A DNA stretch of 64,000 nucleotides from Hippopus hippopus. Lineage: Eukaryota > Mollusca > Bivalvia > Cardiida > Cardiidae. Below the pieces are notes generated by a model. That model did not search any database. It saw nothing but the letters and a program-made list of their open reading frames with translations, and was not told where the DNA came from. Location: NCBI GenBank assembly GCA_946811185.2, contig OX328104.1, positions 53,490,505-53,554,504 of the forward strand, given 5' to 3'. Positions 44,593 to 56,115 of this stretch are shown here, piece by piece; position 1 is the first letter of the stretch, and each line of letters begins with the position of its first letter. Made by a program: the position numbers and the translations under genes.

Positions 44593-45362
44593 TTACTCGC
44601 CCCCGGTTACAAAAAAACAACGTATCTTTTCTGCCCCATCAGTTATTCTCCTAATTTTTTCTACAGCTGAGAGCCAAAACATTTTTCTACCAGAAAAACA
44701 CAACTGTTTGTCAGTGGCTAATGCAGTCTGGCTGATACATTCGCTCGAACTTGTAAACTCACTCAAAAATCTTCGCCATTGACACGGGTTCGTACATTCG
44801 ATACTGACGTTCGCGCATATAAACCAATGAAATTTCTCGTTCCAAACAGTGTCAACGTACTGTCACGTGACAAAAAGGTGTGAGCAGCTGTACGAAATTT
44901 CATTGGTTGAATGCACGACTGTTAGTACATATCAACCGATGAAATTTCTCGTTCCAAACACTATGACATGACAGAAGATGGCTGCAGCTGTTCGAAATAA
45001 GAACGTGGATCACAAATTCAACGAATTCTGAGGTGTTTCGTCGTTATTGAAGATAAAGACTGTAGGTCAGTAGTATTTTTAAACATGTTTAAAGGGTGGG
45101 TGCCGCTAATGCTGCGTTTCATTGGATCTAAAGTGCATTTTATATCTTGAAAACGGATGTACGAACCCGTGTCAATGGCGCAGATTTTTGAGCGAGTTTA
45201 CAAGTTCGAGCGAATGTATCAGCCAAACAGCATTAGCTACTGACAAACAGTTGTGTTTTTCTGGTAGAAAAATGTTTTAGCTCTCAGCTGTAGAAAAAAA
45301 ATAGGAGAATAACTGATGGGGTAGAAAAGATACGTTGTTTTTTGTAACCGGGGGGCGAGTAA
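44593..45362. mobile_element. Foldback element with ~210-bp inverted arms
   Basis: The left arm 44593-44800 (TTACTCGCCCCCGGTTACAA ... CATTGACACGGGTTCGTACA) is mirrored by the right arm 45150-45362 (TGTACGAACCCGTGTCAATG ... GTAACCGGGGGGCGAGTAA), nearly identical over most of 210 bp. The ~350-bp centre has further inverted words (ACCAATGAAATTTC against GAAATTTCATTGGT). No coding sequence. No clear target duplication was found. Confidence 0.75.
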
Positions 45363-45949
45363 CGGGCTGCTTACAGTTAAATCCCTTGTTTATAATATAT
45401 AGTCTATGGGTGCCAGGAATCAAACTACGGACCCCTATGGTCATGACCGGACCGACACGAGTAAATTAGATAGGTAAATTAAAAGTAATACTTAAATTGC
45501 CTATAAATTGTGTATTCTAAATATAACACATCTAAAAAAAAAAAACATGATTTGGCTATCGCCTCATCAGTGTATTGTTGCAACTAGCGGTAACGTCGTT
45601 TATTACGTCATTTCTCTCGTGGTGTCAATGAAGAGTATTATTAAAAGGTGGGTCAATTTTCTTTTATAGACAGAGAGTGAGAGAGAGGCTTGTAGCAATG
45701 ATACCAAAAGGGTTTAAACTGTTTACACTTAAGACAATGATCACAGTAGGTGAACTTCGTTATAACGTAAGCATCAAATAAACCCTTATGGTGTTCCACA
45801 TTGTAAAGAAGACGCAAAAGTTACTAAAAAGAGTGTAAAAAACAAATCACTTTAAAAATGGCTTATGGAATGAAAATTTGGGTATACAACAAATACATAT
45901 ACGACAAATATTGCAAACTGGCTACGTGATTACTTCGTAAATATTTCAG

Positions 45950-46168
45950 ATTGGTGTAACGGGTATTACTGTCAAGGATATTGGAACGAATATTGGGCAA
46001 ATTGGAGTCCGTGTTCTCATTCATGTGGTGGAGGTATAAGATACAGATGTTGGATAAATGGGGAAAAACATTGGTCTGAAGAATGTAATACTTCATGCTT
46101 TCATGGACATTCTTACAGTGGCGGTAGATGCATGTGTCCAACCTGGAGAGACGGAAGATGCTGTGAGA
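45950..46168 (+). CDS. Single exon encoding a thrombospondin type-1 (TSR) domain
   Basis: Acceptor ATATTTCAG ends at 45949 and donor GTAAGT starts at 46169. The exon is 219 bp, phase 1 at both ends, so it can be inserted or skipped without changing frame. The product has 73 residues and eleven cysteines. Its core YWANWSPCSHSCGGGIRYRC carries the TSR hallmarks: W-x-x-W (a C-mannosylation site), C-S-x-S-C-G (the O-fucosylation motif C-x-x-S/T-C) and a basic R-Y-R strand. TSRs occur in secreted or cell-surface adhesion, matrix and protease proteins. No neighbouring exon of the same gene was recognised within 15 kb, so it may belong to a gene reaching beyond 64 kb or be an isolated relic. The opposite-strand ORF here is a shadow. 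Confidence 0.72.
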
Positions 46169-46199
46169 GTAAGTGTTATTTGTCATGTTCTCCGTTTGC

Positions 46200-47620
46200 T
46201 GAAGATTTTTTCAAGCGAATCATGCGGTCTTAAAATATTTACTTTCTACAGAATGGCCAGGGATCACTTTTCTTCTGAATGTAGTGGTAGTTCTGTGAGT
46301 GTAATAATTCTTCGCCCGGGGTCAGTTTACTTCGCAGGGTGTGTACCATAATATCGGTATATAAATTCTGTTTTATGACATAGATAACGGACTAAAATCA
46401 AATTTATGACTTAAGACCGAGCACCTCAACCGATTTTTGCTATTTGAACTGAAACGTTAACATGGAAAAATCACACTGAAAAAAATGTCTTCTCTGATTG
46501 TATCTACCATGTTCCTTTATATGGCCACAGGCACAAAATAGTATCCCAGGAAATAACAAAATTTTGACCAGTTTTTACCAAAGTCATTAAATAAACATCA
46601 GAAAACATACTTAAGACATGTCCTTCGATTTTTCTTTGATAAAACAATGCAGTTGGAGCACTTTTGTCAAATTTCATATGAGAGTAAGTTTGACTTAACG
46701 ACAGGAAGCATTCCGATTAGGTAATATACCGGTTATGACTGGAGGTCACCGTTTTTAAAACGAAAATGACCAGGAGGTGATTATTCTGTTTTGGTCAATT
46801 ACCTCGTTTCACCTTTATCCAAGGCTATAATGTTAAGCTGGTTGAGATGCACTGTATTTTGTATTCGTATACGAATATGTTTTGAAGGTTTCAGCAGTGA
46901 TTATCTATTCTATTCAAATTCAAAGTGACGGGCTTTCTCAATTTCAGCCACTTTTAACCTTATTTCAAACTATTATCAAACTATAATAATTCTTATAGCT
47001 TCATGCCAAATATTACCTGACGGTATCGACGTTCCATTGATTACGACCAAAAGATAACACAGCTCTGAACTGTATGTGACCCCGCTCATCTCGTTTTCGG
47101 GTGTTTAAAAAAACGATATCAGGTGATACTTGTTACGTTACTATTTACGGTCTCCACAATAATCTAGGACACAATAGCTCGAAACAAGACAGCTTGACAT
47201 TGTCCTAGTTTGATATCGATAATGGATTGTTTCAAATACAAATAATAATAATAATAATGAAAAATCCCTGAAAATAGGGGACACATATGCTTAAACATTT
47301 AACGCAAGGGCCAATGAAATGAAAAAAAAAAAAAAAACTATTCACTGCTATATGATGTAAATAACGAAATTTAATGTAATCTAAAGTTCACGTTCAAGTT
47401 CAAAGTAGTTTACTAGACAAAAAACATTTTACAATGTTTCATTGCCTTCAACAGGCTGAACATAAATTTCTTGGAAAAAATATAAGGTAGACAGCAGAAA
47501 ACAAATCAGAGGAAGGAATTAAACCAAAAAAAAAAAAATAATAATAATAATAATAAATAAATAAATAAATAAAATAAAGCAGAAAGACAATATTAATGTC
47601 GATATAATTGAGGACAATAA
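46200..47620. other. No recognised feature
   Basis: Follows the TSR exon. No partner exon was found. It ends in an AAT/AAAT microsatellite region (47240-47270 and 47530-47578). Confidence 0.35.
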
Positions 47621-47627
47621 TGATTAT

Positions 47628-48930
47628 TTAGGTAGTTCGGAGTTCGAATGCCAGACAAACAAATTTGGCAACTGTGTTGAGTAATACTGCAGACGAACTA
47701 CCCATCAATTGTACAAATTTACGTTTAGTTGGCCATCTGCAGTAATACTTTGGCAAAATTTCGTTTCTTAAAATACTATATTTCGGACAGACTAACAAAA
47801 AATGATATTCGTTTTCTACCACGTTCACATCACAAAACTGAAATAACCTTTCATCACGTGGTATATTGTTTTGACGTTCGATCTCAATAGATAATTCATG
47901 GTCTGAACATCGAAGTTTACTTAAAGCCTGTCTGTAATTATTATTATTCGCACATTTAATTTTTTAAGACAAAAGTATCCTTGTAAGAACAGTACAAACA
48001 TAATTTACTGGAAGAACCAATTTCACTTAAACACTGTGTTACAAGACAAACGTAACGAGAAAGAAAACCAGCAACAAGCCTTTAACAATTAACAATATTT
48101 ATTAATGAATAAAGACAAAGGAGTACAATAAGAGTTAAGTTTGAATGAAATTTTGACAATTTTTAATAGAACAAGAAATAGAATAAGTCCCTCAAAATTA
48201 AGAATTATGTTTAGACTACAAAAAGTATGGAATTTCTGGTTCCTAAAACCTGAATTAACAATAGTTTTAACTTGCAAATAGATATGAGCAACCTGTTTTT
48301 AAGAAATAAATAATTCCAACTTACAGATCTATATTCCAATTTAAATCCAACACTTTTCACTAATTCTGTATCCTCAAAGCCACAGTCTAAATTCAAAATC
48401 CCCTTCCACCAAGTAAGTCACTCCTATTTATATCAGCTTGGAAAATTCTAGATTAGTCTTTTCTAGAAAGATGACAACATGGATTGGTAAACAACTGGTT
48501 TACTAACAACCTGTTTCTAAAAATAACCACAATGGAAAACCCAATGAATGTTATTAATGTTTCTAGAATACTAGAATACTAGTATATAGAGTGAAAGTGA
48601 TAATGAAAACAGGTTACATGTATATCCTATTTACATAACAACTGTTGTATACACTGGATTACAGCGGATATATGATAAGTATTGACATCAGGGTTGTTCC
48701 ATAAGTTTTGAAATCCAAGGTTGCTTAACAACTGTTTTACATTAGCGAACCATGAATTGCTGTGGTCTAAGTCAGCTAAATAATAATCACATAAAAACTT
48801 ATGCATAAGACTGCCTGTTTGATTACAGACCTTGAACCAATATTTTATTATTCTAATCTTCCTTAAAACGCTTAATGGAAACCGACCGAGTTCGCCATAC
48901 AACAAGGCATTCGTTACAATTAAACTCAAA
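47628..48930 (-). pseudogene. 3' end of a non-LTR retrotransposon polyprotein
   Basis: On the - strand two segments match the C-terminal part of LINE reverse-transcriptase proteins common in invertebrates: 48929-48627 has YGELGRFPLSVLRKIRIIKY and a WFANVKQLLSNLGFQNLW phrase; 47960-47628 has NYRQALSKLRCSDHELSIE, DERLFQFC and VVENEYHFLLVCPKY with a downstream WPTKRKF. Between them (about 48060-48620) is non-matching AT-rich sequence, probably an insertion. The RT catalytic core is missing, so this is a 5'-truncated or broken copy. Confidence 0.7.
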
Positions 48931-48941
48931 ACCCTTTTTAA

Positions 48942-49871
48942 CCTTCAAGCGACCGTGTGGGGTCATTTACGACCCCAGCGATATAATTTAATGTGCCATT
49001 TCTTTATTCTTTATCCGAATTTTGAGTTTTCTCATACAGTCATAGTCTCTGTTATTCAAAACAAGCATTTAGTTTCAAAATTCGCTCTTAGGCTCGCCAG
49101 CTACTTGTACCTTTTGATTTCACACTAAGTATAATTGAAAAATATCGGCATATTGATGACGAGTACCTGGCCCCTTTAAATGATAAGAATGGATCTATTT
49201 TGATACCTTTAATTTCCCCTAAATATTCTAAATACAATTCGTTCAAATATTTTGAAATATCTCTCTAAATCTAGTCAGCTACTTGTACATTTTATATCAT
49301 CATTTCGCAAAAGTGCAAAATTGTCCTGTTTTCATAGCATGAGTTTGTCAGTCTACTAATCCTACACACTTTCATAGTTTTTTGCAGGGATCAGCCAATT
49401 GGTGTGGCGTAGACATCACAAACTCTTGTGGGGTCATTAATGACCCCGAAGAGAAGCATTGGTTTTTAAACATTGGTTTTTAAATTTTATTCAAATGTTC
49501 CACTTCTATCAGTACTTTATATTGTATTGCAGTGGACCATGGCTAACAGACCTAGGGTAGCAAGATGCATTAAGCCCCCTTTTGCCAGAGCGCGACTCAA
49601 ATATATTTTTGCAAGTTGGAACTGACAAGGTCTGTCTAAATAAATGTAATGTTGTCTGCGTTTGGTTATTTCTTGCAATAAAAGTATTATTAGCAAACAC
49701 ATAATACATCAGATCATATTAAAATACCTGTCTTAAATACAGGGAGTAGTTTCGGTATGATAAACCTCCAACCAGCCATTCATAATAAGGATCCCTGTTC
49801 AGAGCACAATGGGGTCATAAATGACCCCACTTGGTCATTTCAGTCAGTAAAATCGCTTGGTCGCTTGAGGG
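48942..49871. mobile_element. TTAA-flanked element with three 18-bp palindromes
   Basis: TTAA occurs at 48938-48941 and 49872-49875. The termini are CCTTCAAGCGACC and, inverted, CCCTCAAGCGACC. The palindromic word GGGGTCATT(A/T)A(C/T)GACCCC-like occurs at 48959-48976, 49430-49447 (perfect, GGGGTCATTAATGACCCC) and 49811-49828. A fragment of the 18951-type element lies at 49566-49600. No transposase seen. A piggyBac-type non-autonomous element is inferred. Confidence 0.7.
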
Positions 49872-50279
49872 TTAAAGAAGAATTGAATTTCAAGATGGGA
49901 GTGTGAAAATGAACATGAGCTATATCCAACGAAAAACTGGGACATCTTACCATTGCGTTCAGTTTGTACCACGACGCAGTTTTAATCTTACAAAAATTCG
50001 GTTCCTACGAAAAATAGTTGGAATTATTTTCATTCTCTGACTCCATGAATATGGTTAACAGATTAATTTAATTACAATCATCAAATTTCACTGGGCCTTT
50101 AATGTGCTTACATATCTCATTTTGAAACATTAATGAAAGTTGCAATGATACTGCTATTCTAGTCCACTACGACGACCGTCGTTAAACAAGTATTTTTTTC
50201 TTTATTACTTGTGTATTCCAGCGTAGAGGTGTGCTCTGTTTTTAGCTTATTGTGTAATTTTGTTGATAATCTGTATTGA

Positions 50280-50430
50280 ACGGTCGGTCGAAGTGTTAGT
50301 CGCTGGCTGAAAAATACATTTTAAAATCAGGTAAAAAGTTGCCAAGTGACTCTATCTATTCTGTCCCTTTTACCTTGATTATAATTCCTTTTTTTTCTGC
50401 CAGCTGATCTGAAAAGATCGTACAATAATA
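50280..50430. repeat. Partial copy of the 24809 MITE family
   Basis: Shares GTGTTAGTCGCTGGCTGAAAA, GGTAAAAAGTTGCC and TTTTTTCTGCCAGCTGA with the copies at 24809 and 63775; the outer arms are poorly kept. Confidence 0.5.
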
Positions 50431-50634
50431 GATTGTCATCCTCACAATAATTTCGTGCAACAAAACTTGCAGTCCTAAATCTTGATTTTACACTGTCCGC
50501 TATGTAATGACATTCTGACCGAAGTAACCTGTTCGGACTGTGTTCCGGCAGGGGTGACAGCGAATAACAGACGACCCAAGATAGACTGAAGGGGGCTTTA
50601 TATTTATTTCATTGCCTTTTGTCAAACTGAAAAT

Positions 50635-50991
50635 ACAAATGAATTCTTGTAACTACACTGTTCGTATCTGAAGTACAAGCCGTCCGAAACAATGCGACAA
50701 ATGAAAAATTATTGAAAAATACTGCCGTATACGAAACGATAGAGATTTTGTACAGTGGAATAAAAGACAAAAGTTTTTAATCTAGATACCTCTTTGGGCT
50801 GTGTGTAATTCAACACAACGCATGCCACCCTCAATTTTCTTTGCAAGCTGCGTGGCGCGGACGCCCACAATTGGTGCAAAAGACAAAAAAGGAAAGTTTG
50901 TAAGCTTATATGAAACATAACAAGCGGGATCAATTAAGACTCCCGAAAAAGCTAACTCGTATCCCGATATACTTTATGCAGATACGCCGCT
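50635..50991 (-). repeat. Candidate 3' LTR of BEL/Pao element
   Basis: About 350 bp, in direct orientation and visibly similar along its length to 59547-59895. On the - strand it begins TGCATAAAGTATATCGGGAT. A purine-rich TTTGGGGAGCGG lies just upstream on the same strand, in the place of a polypurine tract. The pol stop is only 270 bp away (51259). The LTR end and a target duplication could not be fixed. Confidence 0.55.
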
Positions 50992-51258
50992 CCCCAAATT
51001 GTTTGACTTGTTTCAAAACAAACATTTCTTTGGAAAGCTAGCGACCGTCAATGAAAAACGCAGAGATTACTCTATACCGAGTAAGTGGTTTTGCAAATGA
51101 TGCATTTAACGAACAATTTTATCTATAAAAACACGTACAAATGCTTGGGATCATGAACCCCTGAAAGCATTCGGGAACGTAATCGATTGTAGAAGGTTTA
51201 AATAACTTTGATAAACCTTTTACTGGATTGGCTTCTCGACGGGGAACTCTTTGGTCTC

Positions 51259-52360
51259 CTACAGTAATACTAAATCATGAATCGGCCTTTCTAAATAACT
51301 ATATTATTTTAAAGCCTTTCTTCTGCCTTTATCGTCTAAATTCTGTTGACCGACATTTAGCTTGGCCTTACGAAAAAGACCGTCAGCAGCATTTTCAACA
51401 TCATAAACGCGACATAATTACCAGTCAGTCCGCTGAAGACTTTCCTTAAGAAGTACAATATCTCCTACTGAAATTTTATGTTAGGAGAATGTCATTTAGT
51501 TCTGAGCTGCAAATTTTGTAAGTATTCAGATTTCCATATGATCCAAAACTTACTGAGTACAGTGTGCGTATTCAACGCTTGTGTAAATATAGATCAGATT
51601 ATTTGAAACTTCCTGTAGGTGGAAGAATGACATTTGTCTTCATGGTTAACAACATATTTGGACTCAATGGAGGTGCAGATAAAGGGTCATTGATTGAGTC
51701 AACACTAATTGGGCGGCTATTGACTGACAATGGTTGTGGCTTCAAACATGAAAGCTCTTAAACTTCCTAACAGAGCGTATTTGGCACTCCTAAACCCTTC
51801 CCATGTGGCTGGCTGATGGTACATTCATTTTGAAATCAAACCAATCACAATTTTCTTTTAAAAGAAATTGCTTAACAAGTTTGGAATCTAATTCTTTCAA
51901 AGCTTCCTTCAATTCATGATGTTAAGCACCTACAAATCTTAGTTGCCTTATTCGGCCTCCGATTTAAAATAGAACGGCGGAGACAGTTAATGAAAGAGTC
52001 TGTACTTAATGAATGGCATGTTTCAACATGAACCGCTCGACAAGCCAAACAAATGAAAAGCACACAATAGAACTTAAGGTCCTTTCGCCCTTCTTTGACA
52101 TACCAAGGACCAAAACAATCAACCTCACAAAATGTAAACGGTACAGTTGGTTCAAACCAATCCGAAGGCAAATTGGCCATATTTTGGCTTTGGGGTACAC
52201 GTAGTACACCTCTGCAGACAAAGCACTTTGTTCAGTGAATCGCAATCGCTGTGCTACAGCCATATTTATCCAAATGCCATGAGATCTGATCATATTCGTA
52301 GTAATGTCACGACCTTGATGTTGTGCCTTAGCATGAAAATGGCGAATGATCAACCTTGTA
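51259..52360 (-). pseudogene. BEL/Pao integrase core and C-terminus
   Basis: On the - strand: PFTFCEVDCFGPWYVKEGRK (the integrase core's first catalytic region, about 52135), FICLACRAVHVETCHSLSTD (about 52060), a degraded HHELKEALKELDS segment (about 51900), GDIVLLKES (about 51460) and a final RPIHDLVLL before TAG at 51259-51261. The second catalytic Asp region is damaged by a frame change near 51930. Confidence 0.75.
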
Positions 52361-53272
52361 CAGGGTGACATAAAAAATGCCACCTATGAAATCGTCAATA
52401 AAATTCACAATCCTTTTTGCAATCCAACCATTTCTGGTACAAATGAACTTCAGTCCATGCCTGATTTGTCCACCAAGTTTCAGCTAGGAATCACACCTGG
52501 ATACGACATGCAAATTGTCAATAACTCTGACACACTCTTTGCTCAGCATTTATTGCTAAGAGTGAACTCAAAGAATAACATCTTCTGAGGGACAAACCCA
52601 CCAGAAGATTGTCTGCAGAGGCCTGGTGCCCTTCATCGAGTACACTGCATGAGTTGCAATATCAAAACATGGTTTAAAGATCAGAATGAACGGTCAGTCA
52701 CAATCAATACTGAGCGCTACCTAGTGATCGTTAAAAAGTTTTGGGCAGACAAAGAGGTGCTGTGAGGGATGAACAGTGGTTTCAACAAGATGGAGCAACT
52801 TCTTAACTTCAAATGACTCGTTAGAATGGCTGCGTGGACACTTTGGTGATTGCCTCATCAGTAGGCGGCGTGATTCTGAATGGGCTTCACACTCACCAGA
52901 CCTTAACCCCCCAGATTTTTATCTGTGGGGCTATCTCAAGGATAATGTCTATCAGAACAACCCCAGACTATTCCTGAACTGAAGAGGGCCATCACAGCCA
53001 AAATCAGGGCAATAATGAGGGAAGAGTGTGTGTGTCAGTTATTGAAAATTTTGGATGTTGTACCCAGGTGTGCTTGCAACGCAGAGGTGCACATTTGGAG
53101 CATATCATAAGAACGGAGATAAAACAAAGACTGTTGGACATATATGGCTGAACTTTAGTGGACAAGTCAGGCATAGACTGAAGTTTATTTGTATCAAATA
53201 TGGTTGAATTGCAAAAGGGATTATGAATTTTATTAACGATTTCATGGGTGGCATTTTTTTTGTGTCACCCTG
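52361..53272 (+). mobile_element. TA-flanked mariner-like DNA transposon inside the BEL/Pao integrase
   Basis: TIRs of about 37 bp: left CAGGGTGACATAAAAAATGC at 52361, right (inverted) CAGGGTGACACAAAAAAAAT ending at 53272, both continuing GCCACC(T/C)ATGAAATCGT. TA lies at 52359-52360 and 53273-53274. The 912-bp element retains the C-terminal catalytic part of a transposase (QWFQQDGAT at about 52768, SPDLNPPDFYLWGYLKDN at about 52899) with a stop and frame change between, but lacks the N-terminal DNA-binding half. The duplicated BEL/Pao segment at 57120 lacks this insertion and gives the pre-insertion site. Confidence 0.88.
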
Positions 53273-53274
53273 TA

Positions 53275-54300
53275 ATATGACCATTTCGTGACAAGATGGC
53301 AGGGTGCTTTACAGAATCTGGCATATCTGACCTTCGAATTCGTCCTTCCACTTTCAAGATTCCATTTTCGTCTAAAAATGGATCTAACTTGCCCAATGTG
53401 GAACTGCAACGTATAGTACTATGTTGAAAAGGACGTTTACCTGAAGTGGGCGAAACTGCTTTAGTAACACTCTAGTGAAACAACTTCGTTCTTGAAATGA
53501 TCCTGTTGAAGTTACCTATCTCGTTTTCAGCTCTTTGAAGTTCAGTAACATTAACAGGTTCATTAGCGTAGATGGATTGTTTTGATTGGGTAGAATCTAC
53601 TTCTAGGGATTTCTTGGTTTTAAGACAGCGGAGTTGATGTAAAAATCGTAGGCAAACTGCAATAGCCCTTTTTGCCCCATGCCAATCTGAGAAATACTTA
53701 AGGCGTTCAATCAATGAACTAAACGTGATTTTGTTTCAGACGAGAAATAATGTCCTTTTTATAATTCTGGATCATCTAAATAGATCGCGAATTGTTCTCC
53801 AGAAGATTCAGGGAGTTCCTAATCCCAAATAAAGTCTGGGCATCTGAACCATTTTGAATCATTGACTAATTGCTCAGCAAATGCTTCTCTAGATACTAGC
53901 TCTGCAGGGTTTTGCTTGCTACCTAGTTTCCATTGAGTCCGAATAGTATGGTCTGTAATCTGTTAAACCCTATTTGCAACAAAAATGTGAAAGCGACAAG
54001 CTTCACTGGCAAGATAACTAAGAACAACTTTACTATCAGTCCAGTAGAAATGCGACATATTTTCCTTAATAAGCTCTTGATTACTCATGTAACCCATCTT
54101 AAAGAGATTTCGTCGGATTGTCATTGCGGAACATTTCCGCGCATGTCTCTCACCTTTCTTTTTTTCCTTGCGCGTAGTTTTTCTCACATGTAGTACTATT
54201 ATCAGACTGCCGATTTCAGCTGCAAGACGTGGAGGAAGTAGTGGTAGATACAAGTTTTTTTTAAAGATCAATGTATGAAAGTGTAAACCGTTCCGAAACA
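53275..54300 (-). pseudogene. BEL/Pao RNase H to integrase zinc-binding region
   Basis: On the - strand: FYWTDSKVVLSYLASEACRF and HIFVANRV (RNase H region, 54050-53965), AELVSREAFAEQLVNDSKWF (about 53890), then IERLKYFSDWHGAKRAIAVC (about 53700) and a region of H2C2-type integrase sequence. The 53275-53760 part is duplicated at 57125-57625. Confidence 0.75.
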
Positions 54301-54560
54301 GCGGACACGGAACAGGTACATTTTTCGGACATCACTAATCCGGATAGTAAGTTTAGTTTGAGAAAAAAGAGAAAACTACATGCAATTCTCCTTTTCAGTG
54401 TATTCAAAGTCTCTTTCCTGGATAATAATATAAATCGGGATCGCTTGGTTCATTTTGCTATAAGATTCATCTGTAATTTATGCCTTCCAGTAATTCCTGG
54501 ACAGTTCTACTTTTATTGTTTTTCCACCCATAAAAATGTACTACATGTATTTCGCATTAA

Positions 54561-55405
54561 CCCTTTCCTAAATGAATCGAATAGGAACTTCTAAATTGAA
54601 AGAAGCTGCAGATGAAAAAATTAAAAAAGGTATTAATGCAAGTTGAAATACCGCTTGTGTAAAAATATTGTGGGGAATGACAAAATTGCTTTTTATGAGC
54701 AATTACTCTTTTTACCAAAATGTTTTCCAAAGCCGTCCAATTCCATTGTTCAATCGAGTATATATCAGGGAAAGGCAATATTATCTTTATTGTGAAAAAG
54801 ACATGAATTTGTGCTGAAAATAATTAATCTTACTTATTAATTTGAATCTTTGGTGATCTGTGTCATTTTCGTTGTTCCAAGGTAGGTGATCGAGTCCTAA
54901 AATGGGAAAAGAAGCTAGGCGACCTATTTTTTTTTTTGCATTTATTGATAAAGGATATACCCATGTGTATATCTGCGAAAAATAAGAAAAATCTCTGCGC
55001 TAGATTTTTTTGGAAGTCAAATAATGTCTTGACTTTCTATAATAAAATGATCCTTTTGGCGGTTATGGACGTTATTGAAACATCGATAGCGGATCATTAA
55101 TTTGAAACCAGTATTAATTTCTCATCAAGTTGAGAGGATCAATCGATTTCTTATGAATTTAAAACACACAGAACATGATTTGGCTGAAATGATAGACTTT
55201 ACTCACAAAATTCTGATGTTTGCTGCAATAACTGGGTCTTTGTGTAATTTGAAAGAAGGGTTATGTTCTTTATGGGCTCAGAACTTTTTTGTTCATCTGG
55301 TTAGGTCTGATTATCTCTTCATATACTGAAAGAATATACTTTGAAGTGTCTCTGTGTCAAATTTCACAAAATTCTCTGCGCTAGAAATAACTCGCTGAAA
55401 CGCCT
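54561..55405 (-). mobile_element. TTAA-flanked non-coding element, copy 2, inside BEL/Pao
   Basis: TTAA occurs at 54557-54560 and 55406-55409. It matches 22211-23076 inverted. Its position between the BEL/Pao RNase H and RT pieces shows it inserted after that element. Confidence 0.68.
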
Positions 55406-55559
55406 TTAATAGACAAAATTGCAGCTGACAGCTCAAGACGTGGAACTGTTATTGGTTTCAAGGGTATTACACGAGATTTATCCATCAGTAATGAGCAACT
55501 AACTAACGCATGTATGAGCGTTGCCCCATAACCAGTAGAAATGGTATCAGAAAAGTGAT

Positions 55560-55722
55560 GTACTTCAGCTAGACTTCAGTACTAGACTGGGGGTCTTAGG
55601 TGCCTCGCCCAAAGAAACTTCCACGAAAAAACCAAGCGGATCAGTTGGGGCTCGAACCCGTAGTTTTCAGATTACGAGGCCCACAGTTTTCCATTGAGCC
55701 ACACAAGACCGCTGGTTGTTTA
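55560..55722 (-). mobile_element. tRNA-derived SINE-like insertion in BEL/Pao RT
   Basis: On the - strand: GTGTGGCTCAATGGAAAACT (box-A-like), CCTCGTAATC, then ACGGGTTCGAGCCCC (box B) and a body to about 55560. It interrupts the RT reading frame right after the LHFLWLHNEDFNKQ segment. Confidence 0.6.
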
Positions 55723-55729
55723 TTGAAGT

Positions 55730-55960
55730 CCTCGTTATGCAACCACAAGAAATGAAGATAGTTTCTGTGACAAGGATCAACTCGAAATTGACAAAACATC
55801 TTTTCAAAGTCACATGTTATCACAACTGGTTCTTTGCGAAATCTACAAAGCACTCCCATAATGCGATTTGTGAGATCTGGATCTTGTAGTAAATGTGTGT
55901 TAAGATACTCATTTTAAAACTGGGCACTGCAGTCAAGGACAACCCTAATTTTTCCCGGCT
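55730..55960 (-). pseudogene. BEL/Pao reverse transcriptase fragment
   Basis: On the - strand: EYLNTHLLQDPDLTNRIMGV, LCRFRKEPVVITCDFEKMFC, then QFRVDPCHRNYLHFLWLHN. The TCDFEKMFCQF phrase contains the first RT catalytic Asp in the BEL/Pao form. The catalytic Y-x-D-D segment is not present in this piece, being cut off by the SINE and later decay. Confidence 0.75.
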
Positions 55961-56115
55961 TTTTGCGGATGGTAGACGCCGTGGTGCAGAATATATCATA
56001 ATTACATTTTCAATTCATGATCAGGGACCTTTTCTCCATTTGAAATGCTCAAAAGTTCTTTCGTGAATTCAATGTAATGACCATGGAAGGTTCCATTACT
56101 TTCAAGTCTTTTCTT

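Noticed and set aside
45863..46186. Minus-strand ORF of 107 codons and the + ORF at 46058-46351
   Set aside because: Both are shadows of the TSR exon in other frames; the real frame has canonical splice sites and TSR motifs.
51564..51761. Plus-strand ORF at 51564-51761 as a gene
   Set aside because: It lies antisense to the BEL/Pao integrase and shows no independent motif.
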